From contig CABTYO010000007.1 of NCBI GenBank assembly GCA_902489075.1, positions 17,432-81,431 on the forward strand: a DNA stretch of 64,000 nt, written 5' to 3'. A model generated the notes under the pieces. It worked only from the letters and a program-made list of their open reading frames with translations, did not search any database and had not been told where the DNA came from. Positions within the stretch are counted from its first letter, which is position 1, and the number at the start of each line of letters is the position of its first letter. Shown here in pieces: positions 43,722 through 53,040 of the stretch. Both the position numbers and the translations under genes were made by a program. The DNA is from an uncultured Faecalicatena sp. GTDB lineage: Bacteria; Bacillota; Clostridia; Lachnospirales; Lachnospiraceae.

Positions 43722-45047
43722 TTATTTTGATTTTAACGGAAATGTAACAAAGAACGCAGCCCCGCCGCCCTCTGTATCTTTTACCCCGACTTTTCCATGC
43801 AGCATTTTGGCAAGTTCTTCTGCAATACTCAGTCCCAGTCCGAAATGTGATTTATCCGTATGGGCCTTATCCGCACAGTAAAATCTGTCAAAAAGAAAAG
43901 GCTTGTCTTCCTCTGCAATTCCCATTCCATGGTCTGTCACACAGAAGGTGATGTCTTTTCCTGTCAACTCTGTCTGAATCTGGATATCCGTCTGGCTCTG
44001 TGAATGCTCAAGAGCATTATCCATATAGATACTTAAGATCTGCATCAGGCGTTCTTTGTCTGTATAGAGAGCCGGATAACTGCATTCAGAGAGATCCAGC
44101 GATAAAGAGATTCCTTTCTTCTGGCAGAGTGGTTCGTACGTTTCATAAAGTGTGATCAGCAGTGTATCGATATCCACAGAGCTCTGATTCAGTGTCCAGA
44201 TCCCTGCATCCGAGGAGGCCAGAAGGAGCATATCCTTCACTAGGCGAGACATGCGCATACATTCGTTATCCATGGTCCTGACCGCCTTCTTAAGCCGGGA
44301 ATCTTCCAGGTCCAGGCTGTGGATGAGATCCAGGTTCACCAGCAGCACCGCCAGGGGGGATTTCAGCTCATGGGAAGCAGACGCGACAAATTCTTTCTGG
44401 CTTTTCAGAGCACGTTCAGTCGGTTCCAGTGCCCTTTTTAACAGCAGATGGCTGATGAAAAGAACACAGACCAGGGCAGCAAGCCACACCATGACATAAA
44501 AGACAAGATGTCCTTTAAGCTGCTCCCATAAGTTTTTTTGCTGATATAACAATGTCAGGTCATAAGCATTTCCATTTTTCGAGACAATCTGAGCAGGAAT
44601 TCCCCAGTAGCGGTCATTCGAAGTCCCTTTGATTTCGAAGACTCCCTGTTGTGTTGTTGCAGTCGCTTTTCCAAATACATCAGCTTGGGGTGTCTTGGAT
44701 TTCAGAGCCGTCTGTGTGCCGGACTGTTCTTCAAGACGTTCTAAAAGAAAATCTGTTTTGGTAGGAAAGGTAATCCTGCTTTGATACACCAGGCTGCCGT
44801 CGGAGGTTTTAAGCAGACAGAAAATGGAATACTTTTCTTCATAGGGCAAAACAGAGGCTTCCATATCCTGATCGTGATCCTCAAGCTGGTAGATCAGCAG
44901 GGTAGCCATTCTCTGAAACAGGGTGTTCTCATTCATTTTTTCTGTCTTTAAATCATTCACAAGGACGATGCCAATGATCAGAGTAATGATCAGCATAATC
45001 GCCCCTGCAAAGAGCAGATGTAATTTCTTATATAATCGATCAAGCAT
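43722..45047 (-). CDS. Sensor histidine kinase divergent from the MacAB-like operon
   Basis: I start at the ATG at 45047 (MLDRLYKKL), which has GGAGAAG upstream and overlaps the regulator's stop by 8 bases; a longer frame to 45077 exists. The 441 residues have membrane helices at about 11-31 and 175-200 with a ~140-residue external sensor. The H-box ASASHELKSPLAVLLVNLDL has His226, and the ATPase motifs are YMDNALEHSQ, VTDHGMGIAEE and HFGLGLSIAEELA. It acts with the regulator upstream of it on the same strand. Confidence 0.9.
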   Translation of the reverse strand: MLDRLYKKLHLLFAGAIMLIITLIIGIVLVNDLKTEKMNENTLFQRMATLLIYQLEDHDQDMEASVLPYEEKYSIFCLLKTSDGSLVYQSRITFPTKTDFLLERLEEQSGTQTALKSKTPQADVFGKATATTQQGVFEIKGTSNDRYWGIPAQIVSKNGNAYDLTLLYQQKNLWEQLKGHLVFYVMVWLAALVCVLFISHLLLKRALEPTERALKSQKEFVASASHELKSPLAVLLVNLDLIHSLDLEDSRLKKAVRTMDNECMRMSRLVKDMLLLASSDAGIWTLNQSSVDIDTLLITLYETYEPLCQKKGISLSLDLSECSYPALYTDKERLMQILSIYMDNALEHSQSQTDIQIQTELTGKDITFCVTDHGMGIAEEDKPFLFDRFYCADKAHTDKSHFGLGLSIAEELAKMLHGKVGVKDTEGGGAAFFVTFPLKSK

Positions 45048-45729
45048 GGTCTTTCTTCTCCAGTCTGTATCCCGCACCGTATACCGTTTTTATCTCACAG
45101 CCGCTCGCCAGTTCCCGGAGCCGCTTTCTGAGAAACGAGATGTAATTATCTACGTTGCCCGGTTCTACATCGGACGAGCTTCCCCATATCTTTAAGACGA
45201 GCTGTTCTCTTGTAAAAAGCTGTTCCGGCTTCTCCAGGAGCACAAATAATAATTCAGACTCTCTGGCGGTCAGGATGATTGACCTGCCGTCTTTTGAAAG
45301 TGTGCGATTCTGTTTGTCAAATGACAGGTCTGCATAGGTCAGGTTATCGGAAGCCTTGATTTGCGCGGGCCGTCTCGTCAGGGCGCGGATTCTGGCCAGT
45401 AATTCCTTCACGTGAAATGGTTTTACCAGATAATCGTCGGCCCCGCCGTCCAATCCTTCAATCCGGTCATCCAGTCCTGACATCCCGGTGGTGATAATGA
45501 CCGGAATCTGGATGCCTTTTCTGCGCATGGCTCTGATAATCGTCAGTCCATCTATGATAGGAAGCATTCTGTCAACAACAGCCAGGTCATAACAGTAATC
45601 TGTATTGAGTGCATACAGCATGGCCGTCTCTCCGTCATAACAGGCATCCACCACATATCCATTTTTCTCTAATTCCGCCTGAATCAGGCCGCATAAATCT
45701 CTGTCATCTTCTAAAAGCAGTATCTTCAT
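45040..45729 (-). CDS. OmpR-family response regulator divergent from the MacAB-like operon
   Basis: The 229 residues form a receiver (ILLLEDDRDLCG, LAVVDRMLPIIDGLT, ITTGMSG, Lys in LVKPFHVKE) and a winged helix (LTARESELLFVLLEKPEQLF, YISFLRKRLRELA, GAGYRLEK). It is encoded before the kinase and divergently from the lipoprotein/permease operon, across 265 bp that hold a hairpin repeat. It probably controls that operon. Confidence 0.92.
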   Translation of the reverse strand: MKILLLEDDRDLCGLIQAELEKNGYVVDACYDGETAMLYALNTDYCYDLAVVDRMLPIIDGLTIIRAMRRKGIQIPVIITTGMSGLDDRIEGLDGGADDYLVKPFHVKELLARIRALTRRPAQIKASDNLTYADLSFDKQNRTLSKDGRSIILTARESELLFVLLEKPEQLFTREQLVLKIWGSSSDVEPGNVDNYISFLRKRLRELASGCEIKTVYGAGYRLEKKDHA

Positions 45730-45784
45730 GGTATCGTTTCCTTTTTTATTTTAACGAATCGCTTCAATTTCATTAAGGAAGCAG

Positions 45785-45811
45785 CAAAGTGTATATTGAA
45801 TATCCACTTTG
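45785..45811. repeat. 27-nt hairpin, copy A of a covarying pair
   Basis: CAAAGTG-TATATT and AATATC-CACTTTG form a stem in the divergent promoter region. The surrounding GAAGCAGC and GACTCAGTATATC resemble the context of a second copy at 49181. The copies differ by paired changes (AAAGTG/CACTTT versus AAAGCG/CGCTCT). Confidence 0.7.
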
Positions 45812-45994
45812 ACTCAGTATATCAAAAAAGTCTGTAAAAATCCTCTAAAAAAAGGTTAAGAATTTTTTGCCATGTACAGGATTTTTAGAAAAGATTTTTC
45901 TTAGAATGATGGCACAGCAGGAAACGACAGCAGTGATCGGTTCTATGCTGAAAAAAAGAAGAAATCAAATAGAAAGAGAAAGGTGGAACACAAG

Positions 45995-46504
45995 ATGAAA
46001 AATTCAAACATGTTAAAAGGAGTGCTTGTATTCTTATGTACACTGGCACTGACCGGATGCGGGGCAGGAAATGGAGGGAATACAGCAGACAAAGCGCAGG
46101 GGAATCCGGTGAATGCATCCGCTGAAAAAGGGAACAGTTCCGAGGCTGGTAATCAAGGTGGAAATGCGAATGAACTGCTTAATGCCTGTTCTCTGAACGG
46201 CAGCGTAATTGATTTTGCAGACAGCGGCTGCACCATAACCCCCAAGGAAGACAAAGGAGAGACAGCAAAAATCGCAGCTGCCGGACACGAGGATGTGGGG
46301 GATACCGTAAATGTGCAGTATCAGGAGGATTGTGTCTTTCAGACGGCAGTTGTGGATGTGGCATCCGGAAATGCAGAACTTGGCGGGGCTTCCCGGTCCG
46401 ATATTAAGAAAAGTACCACGCTGGTCATTTACGGTGACTTCACAGATTCCCACAATCTGACGGCAGACAGAGTCATCATCTGGCGCTATGGACAGGAGGA
46501 GTAG
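45995..46504 (+). CDS. Small lipoprotein heading the MacAB-like operon
   Basis: The ATG at 45995 follows AAAGGTGG and gives 169 residues; an upstream ATG at 45983 overlaps that site. The signal KGVLVFLCTLALTGCGAG ends at lipid Cys22. A low-complexity linker rich in Gly, Asn and Ala (~24-60) precedes a compact domain of ~105 residues with DFADSGCTITPKE and TLVIYGDFTDS. No family is recognised. It is 2 bp before the GTG of the first permease, so it is translationally coupled and may be a MacA-like accessory, though it lacks MacA's coiled coil and barrel. Confidence 0.7.
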   Translation: MKNSNMLKGVLVFLCTLALTGCGAGNGGNTADKAQGNPVNASAEKGNSSEAGNQGGNANELLNACSLNGSVIDFADSGCTITPKEDKGETAKIAAAGHEDVGDTVNVQYQEDCVFQTAVVDVASGNAELGGASRSDIKKSTTLVIYGDFTDSHNLTADRVIIWRYGQEE

Positions 46505-46506
46505 AC

Positions 46507-47727
46507 GTGACATTTTATCAACTGGCTTTTAAGTATTTGAAAAGGAAAAAGGGGAAGACAATTCTGCTGTTCCTGGTGTTTATGCTTGTAAACAGCATGA
46601 TCTTAAGTACGATTATGATTCTCAGGGCGACGGAAGATTCCAAGTCTGCAATGCAGGAAAAAACGAAATCCAGGATTGTCCTGGATATCTTAAAGGCGGA
46701 TCAAAAGATTACAGAAAAGGAGACACAGCAGATGGGAAGGCTTAACGAGGCAGCGTCTCTGAACCGGATGGCTCACAGCACCGCGCGGCCGTACGGGTTT
46801 CAGGTACTGACGAACAGTGATTCCACGAAAGAAGAGAATCTGTCAGTATCCCTTCTTTCTTATGATGATCTGGAAAACGACAGTGCCTTCGCGGAAGAGC
46901 GGTACCGTCTGACCAAAGGACAGTTTATTACAGCAGATACGGACGAAGGAATTGTCATGAATGAGCTGCTGGCAGACTGTAATGGTCTGAAAGTGGGAGA
47001 TGAGGTGGGATTTGAGACAACGAAAGGCAGGACAGTCCAGGTCCATATCAAAGGCCTCTTTCGGTCTGGCAGCGAAGGGAAGCAGGAGAACAGCACTGCA
47101 GCGTCCGCCCGGATTGAAAATCAGATTTTCATAGACAACACGGCATATTCCCAGTTATTTGGAAAGGGTGGATTTGAAAGAGTAGCGGTCTACACGAAAA
47201 GCCCGGAGCAGCTTGAATCACTAAAGACGAAGTTAAAGGAAATCATGGGCAGTAAGGTGGAAATGACCACATCCGATGCTTTATACCGTCAGATGAAGGC
47301 CCCATTGGAACAGATTCTCAGAGTGACAAAGCTGATGCTTGTGCTGACGCTGCTTACGGGTGCGGTTGTTGTGTCACTGCTTTTATGCATGTGGATGCGT
47401 ACCAGGCAGAAGGAGATTGCCGTCCTGATCAGTCTGGGAAGAGAAAAGGCGGAGATTATCCTTCAGGCATTTCTGGAAACACTGCTTGTATTTCTGGTAT
47501 CGGCAGGTGCATCCTGTGTTCTCGGGAATCTTCTGGCTGGTTTCTTACAGTCCATGCTCACGGGGGCATCGGCATCAGATCTTGTGCTGCAGATATCTCT
47601 GGGATTTCGCGACGTTATAACTTTACTGGGGTTAGGCGCCCTTCTGGTGATGGCAGCAGCGGCCTGTTCCCTGATTCCGGTATTAAAGACAAATCCGAAA
47701 GATACCTTATCAAAAATGGAGGGATGA
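46507..47727 (+). CDS. FtsX/MacB-type ABC permease 1
   Basis: It starts with GTG at 46507 after CAGGAGGAG. The 406 residues have helix 1 (~16-36), an external domain (~40-270) and three helices at about 275-300, 320-345 and 370-395, the four-helix MacB permease plan. The core is MWMRTRQKEIAVLISLGREK. It lies between the lipoprotein and a second permease of the same build, which probably forms the other half of a heterodimer. Confidence 0.88.
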   Translation: MTFYQLAFKYLKRKKGKTILLFLVFMLVNSMILSTIMILRATEDSKSAMQEKTKSRIVLDILKADQKITEKETQQMGRLNEAASLNRMAHSTARPYGFQVLTNSDSTKEENLSVSLLSYDDLENDSAFAEERYRLTKGQFITADTDEGIVMNELLADCNGLKVGDEVGFETTKGRTVQVHIKGLFRSGSEGKQENSTAASARIENQIFIDNTAYSQLFGKGGFERVAVYTKSPEQLESLKTKLKEIMGSKVEMTTSDALYRQMKAPLEQILRVTKLMLVLTLLTGAVVVSLLLCMWMRTRQKEIAVLISLGREKAEIILQAFLETLLVFLVSAGASCVLGNLLAGFLQSMLTGASASDLVLQISLGFRDVITLLGLGALLVMAAAACSLIPVLKTNPKDTLSKMEG

Positions 47728-47731
47728 TGAA

Positions 47732-49171
47732 ATGAAGAGTATTCAGCTTGCATGGCGTTCGGTCATCCGAAAGCCTGTAAAAAGTATTTTACTGCTGCTT
47801 GTCGTCTGTGTCATCAGTGTCTTTCTGTTGTCTGCCATGGCATGCAAAAATGCGAGTGTGGCTGTTCAGGATAAGACACGGCAGGCTGTCGGCGCCGGGC
47901 TGCTTCTCGTAGAAAACGAGGCGAACAGACATACCCGGCTGGACCGAATTACGAAAGAAATCGGAGAAAAGGAAGGAAGCCTGAATGGTGTCCATCAGCT
48001 AAAAATAGAGACCAGCGCTGGTCCCGCCTGGATGGTCTATACGGATCATGCTTTTGAAACCCTGAGACTGGAAGATATCATAAAGATTGCTGCCGTTTCC
48101 GGTATTTCTGATTATAATATCGCAACCGTCCCCACGGCTGTAAATCCGGTCAATTTTTCACGGATCGAGGACCCGGACATGGATCAGACCGCGGACAAAC
48201 TGGGGGTGAGCCTGATTGGCAACCGGGATATGGCGATGGATTTTAATGTGTTATCCGGCAATGTAACGATCAAAGAAGGGCGTATGGTCACGAGAGAGGA
48301 TCAGAATGTATGCGTCATTTCAGAAGAACTGGCCCAAAGGAATCAGCTGAGGCCTGGAGACAAGATGCAGTTCAATAATTATCATGATCGAGAGAATTCT
48401 GCCGTATATGAAGCCGAAATCATAGGAATCTATCAGGTAAAACAGCAGATGACCCCTTATATGTCAGGTGATACTTACCGTTCGGAAAATGTGATTTTCA
48501 CAGACCTTCGTTTTCCGGAAAAAGCAGAAGGTGAGGAGGGAAACCCACTGTTTGAAAAGGCATATTTCAAGGTAGGAGATGTGGACAGGTACGATGAGGT
48601 CAAAGAGGCGGTCAAAAAGGTGAAAATTGGATGGGAGCGTTATGATCTGATCGACAATAAGGGGAATCTGGAAACCATGTCCTCTAATTTCAGGGATCTT
48701 CAGAAAATCAGCCAGGTCCTGGTCTGGGTTGTTGCCGGGGCAAGCTTTGTGATTCTGTTTTTTGTCTTCCTGTTCTGGATGAAAAACAGGGCGCAGGAGA
48801 TTGGTATTTTCTTATCCCTGGGAATACCAAAACAGAAGATTCTGGGGCAGATTCTGCTGGAGGCATTCATGATCGCAGCGGTTGCTGTGACACTTTCCTT
48901 TGCGGCCGCCCCGGGCGTTTCGAAGATAACGGCAGATTATCTGGTATCCCAGCAGATTGAGCAGGCAGAAGTGGAAGAGGAGATGAATGAGGGGAAGGTG
49001 GCAAAGAGCGGTCAGGACCCTGAACAGGAAGTGACCGGAGTCCATGTAGAAATCACCCCGCAGATGATTACATTTGACAGCCTGGGGATTGCCCTGCTGA
49101 TCACCTTGTCCGTTCTGACCGCCGGAATTTCAGTTTTAAAGAGAACCCCGAGAGATATTTTGACCTCATAA
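47732..49171 (+). CDS. FtsX/MacB-type ABC permease 2
   Basis: The 479 residues have helix 1 near 18-38, a larger external domain and three C-terminal helices. The core is FWMKNRAQEIGIFLSLGIPK. An insert of acidic and polar residues (EQAEVEEEMNEGKVAKSG and on) lies between the last two helices. It follows permease 1 by 4 bp and precedes the ATPase by 69 bp containing the hairpin at 49181. Confidence 0.88.
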   Translation: MKSIQLAWRSVIRKPVKSILLLLVVCVISVFLLSAMACKNASVAVQDKTRQAVGAGLLLVENEANRHTRLDRITKEIGEKEGSLNGVHQLKIETSAGPAWMVYTDHAFETLRLEDIIKIAAVSGISDYNIATVPTAVNPVNFSRIEDPDMDQTADKLGVSLIGNRDMAMDFNVLSGNVTIKEGRMVTREDQNVCVISEELAQRNQLRPGDKMQFNNYHDRENSAVYEAEIIGIYQVKQQMTPYMSGDTYRSENVIFTDLRFPEKAEGEEGNPLFEKAYFKVGDVDRYDEVKEAVKKVKIGWERYDLIDNKGNLETMSSNFRDLQKISQVLVWVVAGASFVILFFVFLFWMKNRAQEIGIFLSLGIPKQKILGQILLEAFMIAAVAVTLSFAAAPGVSKITADYLVSQQIEQAEVEEEMNEGKVAKSGQDPEQEVTGVHVEITPQMITFDSLGIALLITLSVLTAGISVLKRTPRDILTS

Positions 49172-49180
49172 AGAAAGCAG

Positions 49181-49207
49181 CAAAGCGGATTGTGAATATC
49201 CGCTCTG
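49181..49207 (+). repeat. 27-nt hairpin, copy B, between permease 2 and ATPase
   Basis: CAAAGCGGATTG and the facing CAATATCCGCTCTG region form a stem just after the permease stop and 34 bp before the ATPase start. It shares flanks AAGCAGC and CTGACATGATATGA-like sequence with copy A at 45785. Confidence 0.7.
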
Positions 49208-49240
49208 ACATGATATGAGTGAAGGAGGATGAATCAGACG

Positions 49241-49876
49241 ATGATCTTAGAAGTAAAAAATGTGGATTATGCTTATAAATCACAGAAAACAAAACAGATT
49301 TTAAACCATGTTTCCATGCAGTTTGAGGAGGGGATATTTTACACGCTTGTGGGACCCAGCGGTGCCGGAAAGACCACCTTTCTTTCCCTTCTTGCCGGAC
49401 TGGATACCCCGGTTAAGGGGAATATTCTCTACTGTGGACACGAAATCAACCGTCAGGGGCTGAATTACCATAGAAGACATCACGTCTCACTGGTATTCCA
49501 GAACTATAATCTGATCGATTATCTGACAGCGGAGGAAAATGTCAGGCTTGGCGGCGGGAAAGATCCGGAGAAATTACTTGAGGAAGTCAATATCCCACGG
49601 GAAGACTGGAAACGGAATGTGTTAAAGCTCTCCGGCGGACAGCAGCAGAGAGTCGCAATCGCCAGAGCACTGTCCAGTGAAGCAAAAGTCCTGCTGGCGG
49701 ATGAACCGACCGGGAATCTGGATGAAAATACCGCCCGGGAGATCATTGAACTGCTAAAGAGAACAGCCCATGAGCTGGGAAAATGTGTCATTGTCGTGAC
49801 ACACAGCAGACAGCTGGCAGAGGAGGCGGATCAAGTGATTCAGATCAGGGATGGGAAGCTCAGAGTGATATCCTGA
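49241..49876 (+). CDS. ABC ATPase of the MacAB-like module
   Basis: I choose the ATG at 49241, 12 bases after AGGAGG; the in-frame ATG at 49229 touches that site. The 211 residues show Walker A GPSGAGKTTFLS, Q-loop VFQNYNLIDYLTAEENV, signature LSGGQQQRVAIARALS, Walker B VLLADEPTGNLD and VVTHS. It is the MacB/LolD class that pairs with the two FtsX permeases. Its expression could be tuned by the hairpin just upstream. Confidence 0.92.
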   Translation: MILEVKNVDYAYKSQKTKQILNHVSMQFEEGIFYTLVGPSGAGKTTFLSLLAGLDTPVKGNILYCGHEINRQGLNYHRRHHVSLVFQNYNLIDYLTAEENVRLGGGKDPEKLLEEVNIPREDWKRNVLKLSGGQQQRVAIARALSSEAKVLLADEPTGNLDENTAREIIELLKRTAHELGKCVIVVTHSRQLAEEADQVIQIRDGKLRVIS

Positions 49877-49925
49877 TTCCATTGTTTATTTGTTGTGTTT
49901 TATCCTGTATACTAAAATGTGTTTC

Positions 49926-49992
49926 AAAAATTGCTTTCTGTCAGCTGTGCGTTACAATCCGTGGAACGCGCAGATTGCAGAAAGCAATTTTT
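49926..49992 (+). terminator. Long leader/terminator hairpin before the next RR-HK module
   Basis: AAAAATTGCTTTCTG (49926-49940) and CAGAAAGCAATTTTT (49978-49992) pair over 15 bp, enclosing an inner stem TGTGCGTT/AACGCGCA (49946-49953, 49965-49972) with one wobble. A -10-like TATACT at 49908-49913 lies just upstream, so the hairpin could be both terminator of the previous operon and leader of the next. Confidence 0.75.
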
Positions 49993-50024
49993 AAACAAAT
50001 TCCAGATTATGAGGTGATAAAACC

Positions 50025-50699
50025 ATGCAGTATAAAATTTTAGTTGTAGATGATGACACAGAGCTGCTAAAGATGCTGAGAAGTTATTTTGAGATCAAGC
50101 AGTATACCGTGATTACAGCGGAAAATGGAGCAGAAGCTTTAGAAAAGGTAAGTCTGGTCCCGGATCTGATTTTACTGGATATCAATATGCCGCATATAGA
50201 CGGCATCGAGGTATGCCGCCGGATACGGGATCAGATTTCCTGTCCCATCATTTTCCTGACCGCGAAGGTGGAAGAGCAGGACCGGGTCAACGGGCTGCTC
50301 TCGGGCGGGGATGACTACATCTTAAAGCCGTTCAGCTTAAAGGAACTGGATGCCAGGATCGTCGCCCATTTGAAACGGGAAGAACGGCATAAGGCCAAAT
50401 CGGAGTTTAAGTTTCATGGGGAGCTGATGATTGATTATTCCTCGAAGAAGGTCCAGCTGGGGGAAACTTATCTGGAACTGACAAAGCTGGAATATGACAT
50501 CATCGAGTTCCTTTCCATGAATCCGGGGCAGGTCTTTGATAAGGAGCGGATCTACGAGAGACTCTGCGGTTACGATGCGGAAGGGGACAGCCGTGTGATC
50601 ACGGAGTTAGTCCGCCGGATCCGCAGGAAGATGGCAGAACATACAGAAAACGAATATATTGAGACAGTCTGGGGGATGGGCTACCGATGGAAAAACTAA
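50025..50699 (+). CDS. OmpR-family response regulator of the ABC-2 module
   Basis: The 224 residues form a receiver (ILVVDDDTELLK, LILLDINMPHIDGIEV, FLTAKV, Lys in ILKPFSLKEL) and a winged helix (LELTKLEYDIIEFLSMNPGQVF, GMGYRW). GAGGTG precedes the ATG. The kinase start lies inside its last 13 bases. It likely controls the downstream permeases and ATPase. Confidence 0.92.
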   Translation: MQYKILVVDDDTELLKMLRSYFEIKQYTVITAENGAEALEKVSLVPDLILLDINMPHIDGIEVCRRIRDQISCPIIFLTAKVEEQDRVNGLLSGGDDYILKPFSLKELDARIVAHLKREERHKAKSEFKFHGELMIDYSSKKVQLGETYLELTKLEYDIIEFLSMNPGQVFDKERIYERLCGYDAEGDSRVITELVRRIRRKMAEHTENEYIETVWGMGYRWKN

Positions 50700-51880
50700 G
50701 AAATTTATCATTGAAAAAAACAATTATCCTGTATATGGCGGTCAGCCTTGTGATTTCCTTTATCCTGTCCATGCTGATTATCACAACTGCTCAGATGACT
50801 CAGAAAGGAGTTTGGAGCAGGTACATTGATCTTGACAAATATCAGGAGGCTGAACAGAAGAGGGACGACAATTATGAGATCACATATCCAAGGCCAAGCC
50901 GCGTAGATATGAGTCGTATGGACTGGCATATTTCCGAGATATGCGATTTTCTGGAAACATGGACGATACTGATCCTTTCTATTCTGGGCAGCTGTATTGC
51001 AGTGGTCTTATTTTACAAAAATAAGTTAAAACTCCCGATCGAAGAACTGAATAAGGCATCGAAAATGATCTCAGAGAATGAACTGGATTTCCATATTTCT
51101 TATGAAAACAGGGATGAACTGGGGCAGCTCTGTAAGGAATTTGAGAAGATGAGGGCTCAGCTTGAGGAAAACAACAAAACCCTCTGGCGCACGGTAGAAG
51201 ATGAGAAAGCGCTGCGTGCTGCAATCGCACATGATATCCGTTCCCCTTTATCTGTCTTAAGAGGCTATCAGGAGATGCTTCTGGAATTTGTACCGGATGA
51301 GACACTGGATCAGGAAAAAATTATGGAGATGCTGCGCGGCGGGATGTTCCAGATTGAAAGAATGGACCGCTTTATTGAAACAATGCGCAGAATGAAACGG
51401 CTGGAGGAACGTTCCCTGCAACTAAAAGAGACCACAATAGGCATTTTGGGGGAGCAGATCAGCAGGGAAGCGGAAATCCTCTGCAAAGGGGCTGGAAGGA
51501 CTTGTGTTGTCACCACAGAAGAACAAAACAGAAGCATATATGTAGATACAGAACTGATTCTGGAAGTCGTGGAAAATCTGTTTTCCAATGCCATCAGATA
51601 TGCCAAAAGGGAGACAAAGATTACGATCGGCTCGACAGAAACAGAGCTGGTGATTACTGTGGAGGATGATGGAAAGGGATTCACAAAAGATGCGGATACC
51701 CTGACAAAAGCATTCTATCATTCCAATCCACAGGATGACCTGAAACATTTTGGGATGGGAATGTATTTGAGCCGGATTTACTGCGAAAAACATGGTGGAA
51801 CACTGCTGATCGGGAATCATGAGCAGGGCGGTGCTGCAGCCAGGGCGGTTTTTAAATGCGGGAATGTAACGTTAGAATAA
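50687..51880 (+). CDS. Sensor histidine kinase of the ABC-2 module
   Basis: The 397-residue kinase has membrane helices at ~12-34 and ~85-105, a short external loop of ~50 residues, a HAMP domain (KLPIEELNKASKMISENELD), H-box AAIAHDIRSPLSVLRGYQEM with His182, and ATPase boxes NLFSNAIRYAKR, VEDDGKGFTKD and FGMGMYLSRIYCEKHGG. It overlaps the regulator by 13 bases, so translation is coupled. Confidence 0.92.
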   Translation: MEKLRNLSLKKTIILYMAVSLVISFILSMLIITTAQMTQKGVWSRYIDLDKYQEAEQKRDDNYEITYPRPSRVDMSRMDWHISEICDFLETWTILILSILGSCIAVVLFYKNKLKLPIEELNKASKMISENELDFHISYENRDELGQLCKEFEKMRAQLEENNKTLWRTVEDEKALRAAIAHDIRSPLSVLRGYQEMLLEFVPDETLDQEKIMEMLRGGMFQIERMDRFIETMRRMKRLEERSLQLKETTIGILGEQISREAEILCKGAGRTCVVTTEEQNRSIYVDTELILEVVENLFSNAIRYAKRETKITIGSTETELVITVEDDGKGFTKDADTLTKAFYHSNPQDDLKHFGMGMYLSRIYCEKHGGTLLIGNHEQGGAAARAVFKCGNVTLE

Positions 51881-51957
51881 AATAAAATTATTTCGGTTGC
51901 TTTTTTGTTGTGATTTATAGGATATCCTGAATTTAACAAAGAGAAAGGCGGGATATC

Positions 51958-53040
51958 ATGAAAGCAATTATAAGAAGAGAGTTAAAGAATTATTTAAAGA
52001 ATCCTATTTTCTGGGTGGGGCTGGTTGTTGTGGTCATCGGTGTCTGCCAGATGGTGTCACCCTACCTGAAAATACACTATTTCCAATCGGACCAGGAGAT
52101 ACAGGACATTCATGTGGAATCGTCTCGGGACGGAGAAATTACAGAGGGTTACATTCCCTCGTCTCCAAAGCAGCAGATGGAACTGGCATGTGAGGTCATC
52201 AGAAAGGATCTGGTTGAAGAACTGGAGGTATCGAAGGAGGATGCAGATGAAATGATCAGTACCATTCAGAAAATGAGCATTCCAGAGGCGTGTGAATATC
52301 TGAAAAAGCATCATTTTAACGGCGCACAATATATCTTTGACGATTATGCATACCACCAGGGCAATATGGAGGAAGTAAACGGATATCTGGACGAAAAGCT
52401 TGAAAAGCAGTCCTTTTCCTACTTTTTTATAAGGAAGTTTACTGACTCTGTCGGAGTGTATATGGCTTTTTTCTCCACGATACTGTTTGCATTTTTGTTC
52501 CTTAGGGATACGAAGAAAGATACCTACGAACTGCTGCATACCAAACCAGTACGGCCATGGCAGTATGTCCTTGGGAAGATTGGAGGCGGTTTCCTCATTT
52601 CCCTGATCATACTGGCAGTTTTGAATCTGGTTTTTGCAGTCCTATGTATCCTTCACATAAAAGAGGCAGGACTTGCGTCAGGTTCCTATGTTTTTTCATC
52701 CATACTGGGCTTTGTAAAAGCTACCTGTATCTATATCCTGCCTAATATGCTGATGATTATCTGTGTGTATACGATTGTTGCGTTACTGTTCAAAAATCCG
52801 CTTCCTGCCACGCCGCTTTTATTTCTCTATATTGTTTATTCCAATATGGGAAGTATCGGGCCAGATGGAAGTTATGGGTATTTCGGAAGGCCTTTGGCAA
52901 TCGTGGTGAGATTTCCGGGACAGTTTTTTGATACGGCGCCGCCACCGCTGGTTCTTATGAATCAGATCTTCCTGATCCTTACATCCTGCGTGATTATTGC
53001 ACTGTCAGTTTTCATTTGGAAAAGGAGGCGGGTATATTGA
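51958..53040 (+). CDS. ABC-2 type permease A
   Basis: The 360-residue protein has helix 1 (~16-36), a long external helical region (~40-155), and five further helices to the end. TKKDTYELLHTKPVRPWQYV is the typical cytoplasmic loop of ABC-2 export permeases. It ends TGA at 53040, overlapping the TTG start of the next permease by 2 bases, so the pair is tightly coupled. The leader has a palindrome AGGATATCCT near 51918. It likely exports a peptide or lipid. Confidence 0.85.
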   Translation: MKAIIRRELKNYLKNPIFWVGLVVVVIGVCQMVSPYLKIHYFQSDQEIQDIHVESSRDGEITEGYIPSSPKQQMELACEVIRKDLVEELEVSKEDADEMISTIQKMSIPEACEYLKKHHFNGAQYIFDDYAYHQGNMEEVNGYLDEKLEKQSFSYFFIRKFTDSVGVYMAFFSTILFAFLFLRDTKKDTYELLHTKPVRPWQYVLGKIGGGFLISLIILAVLNLVFAVLCILHIKEAGLASGSYVFSSILGFVKATCIYILPNMLMIICVYTIVALLFKNPLPATPLLFLYIVYSNMGSIGPDGSYGYFGRPLAIVVRFPGQFFDTAPPPLVLMNQIFLILTSCVIIALSVFIWKRRRVY

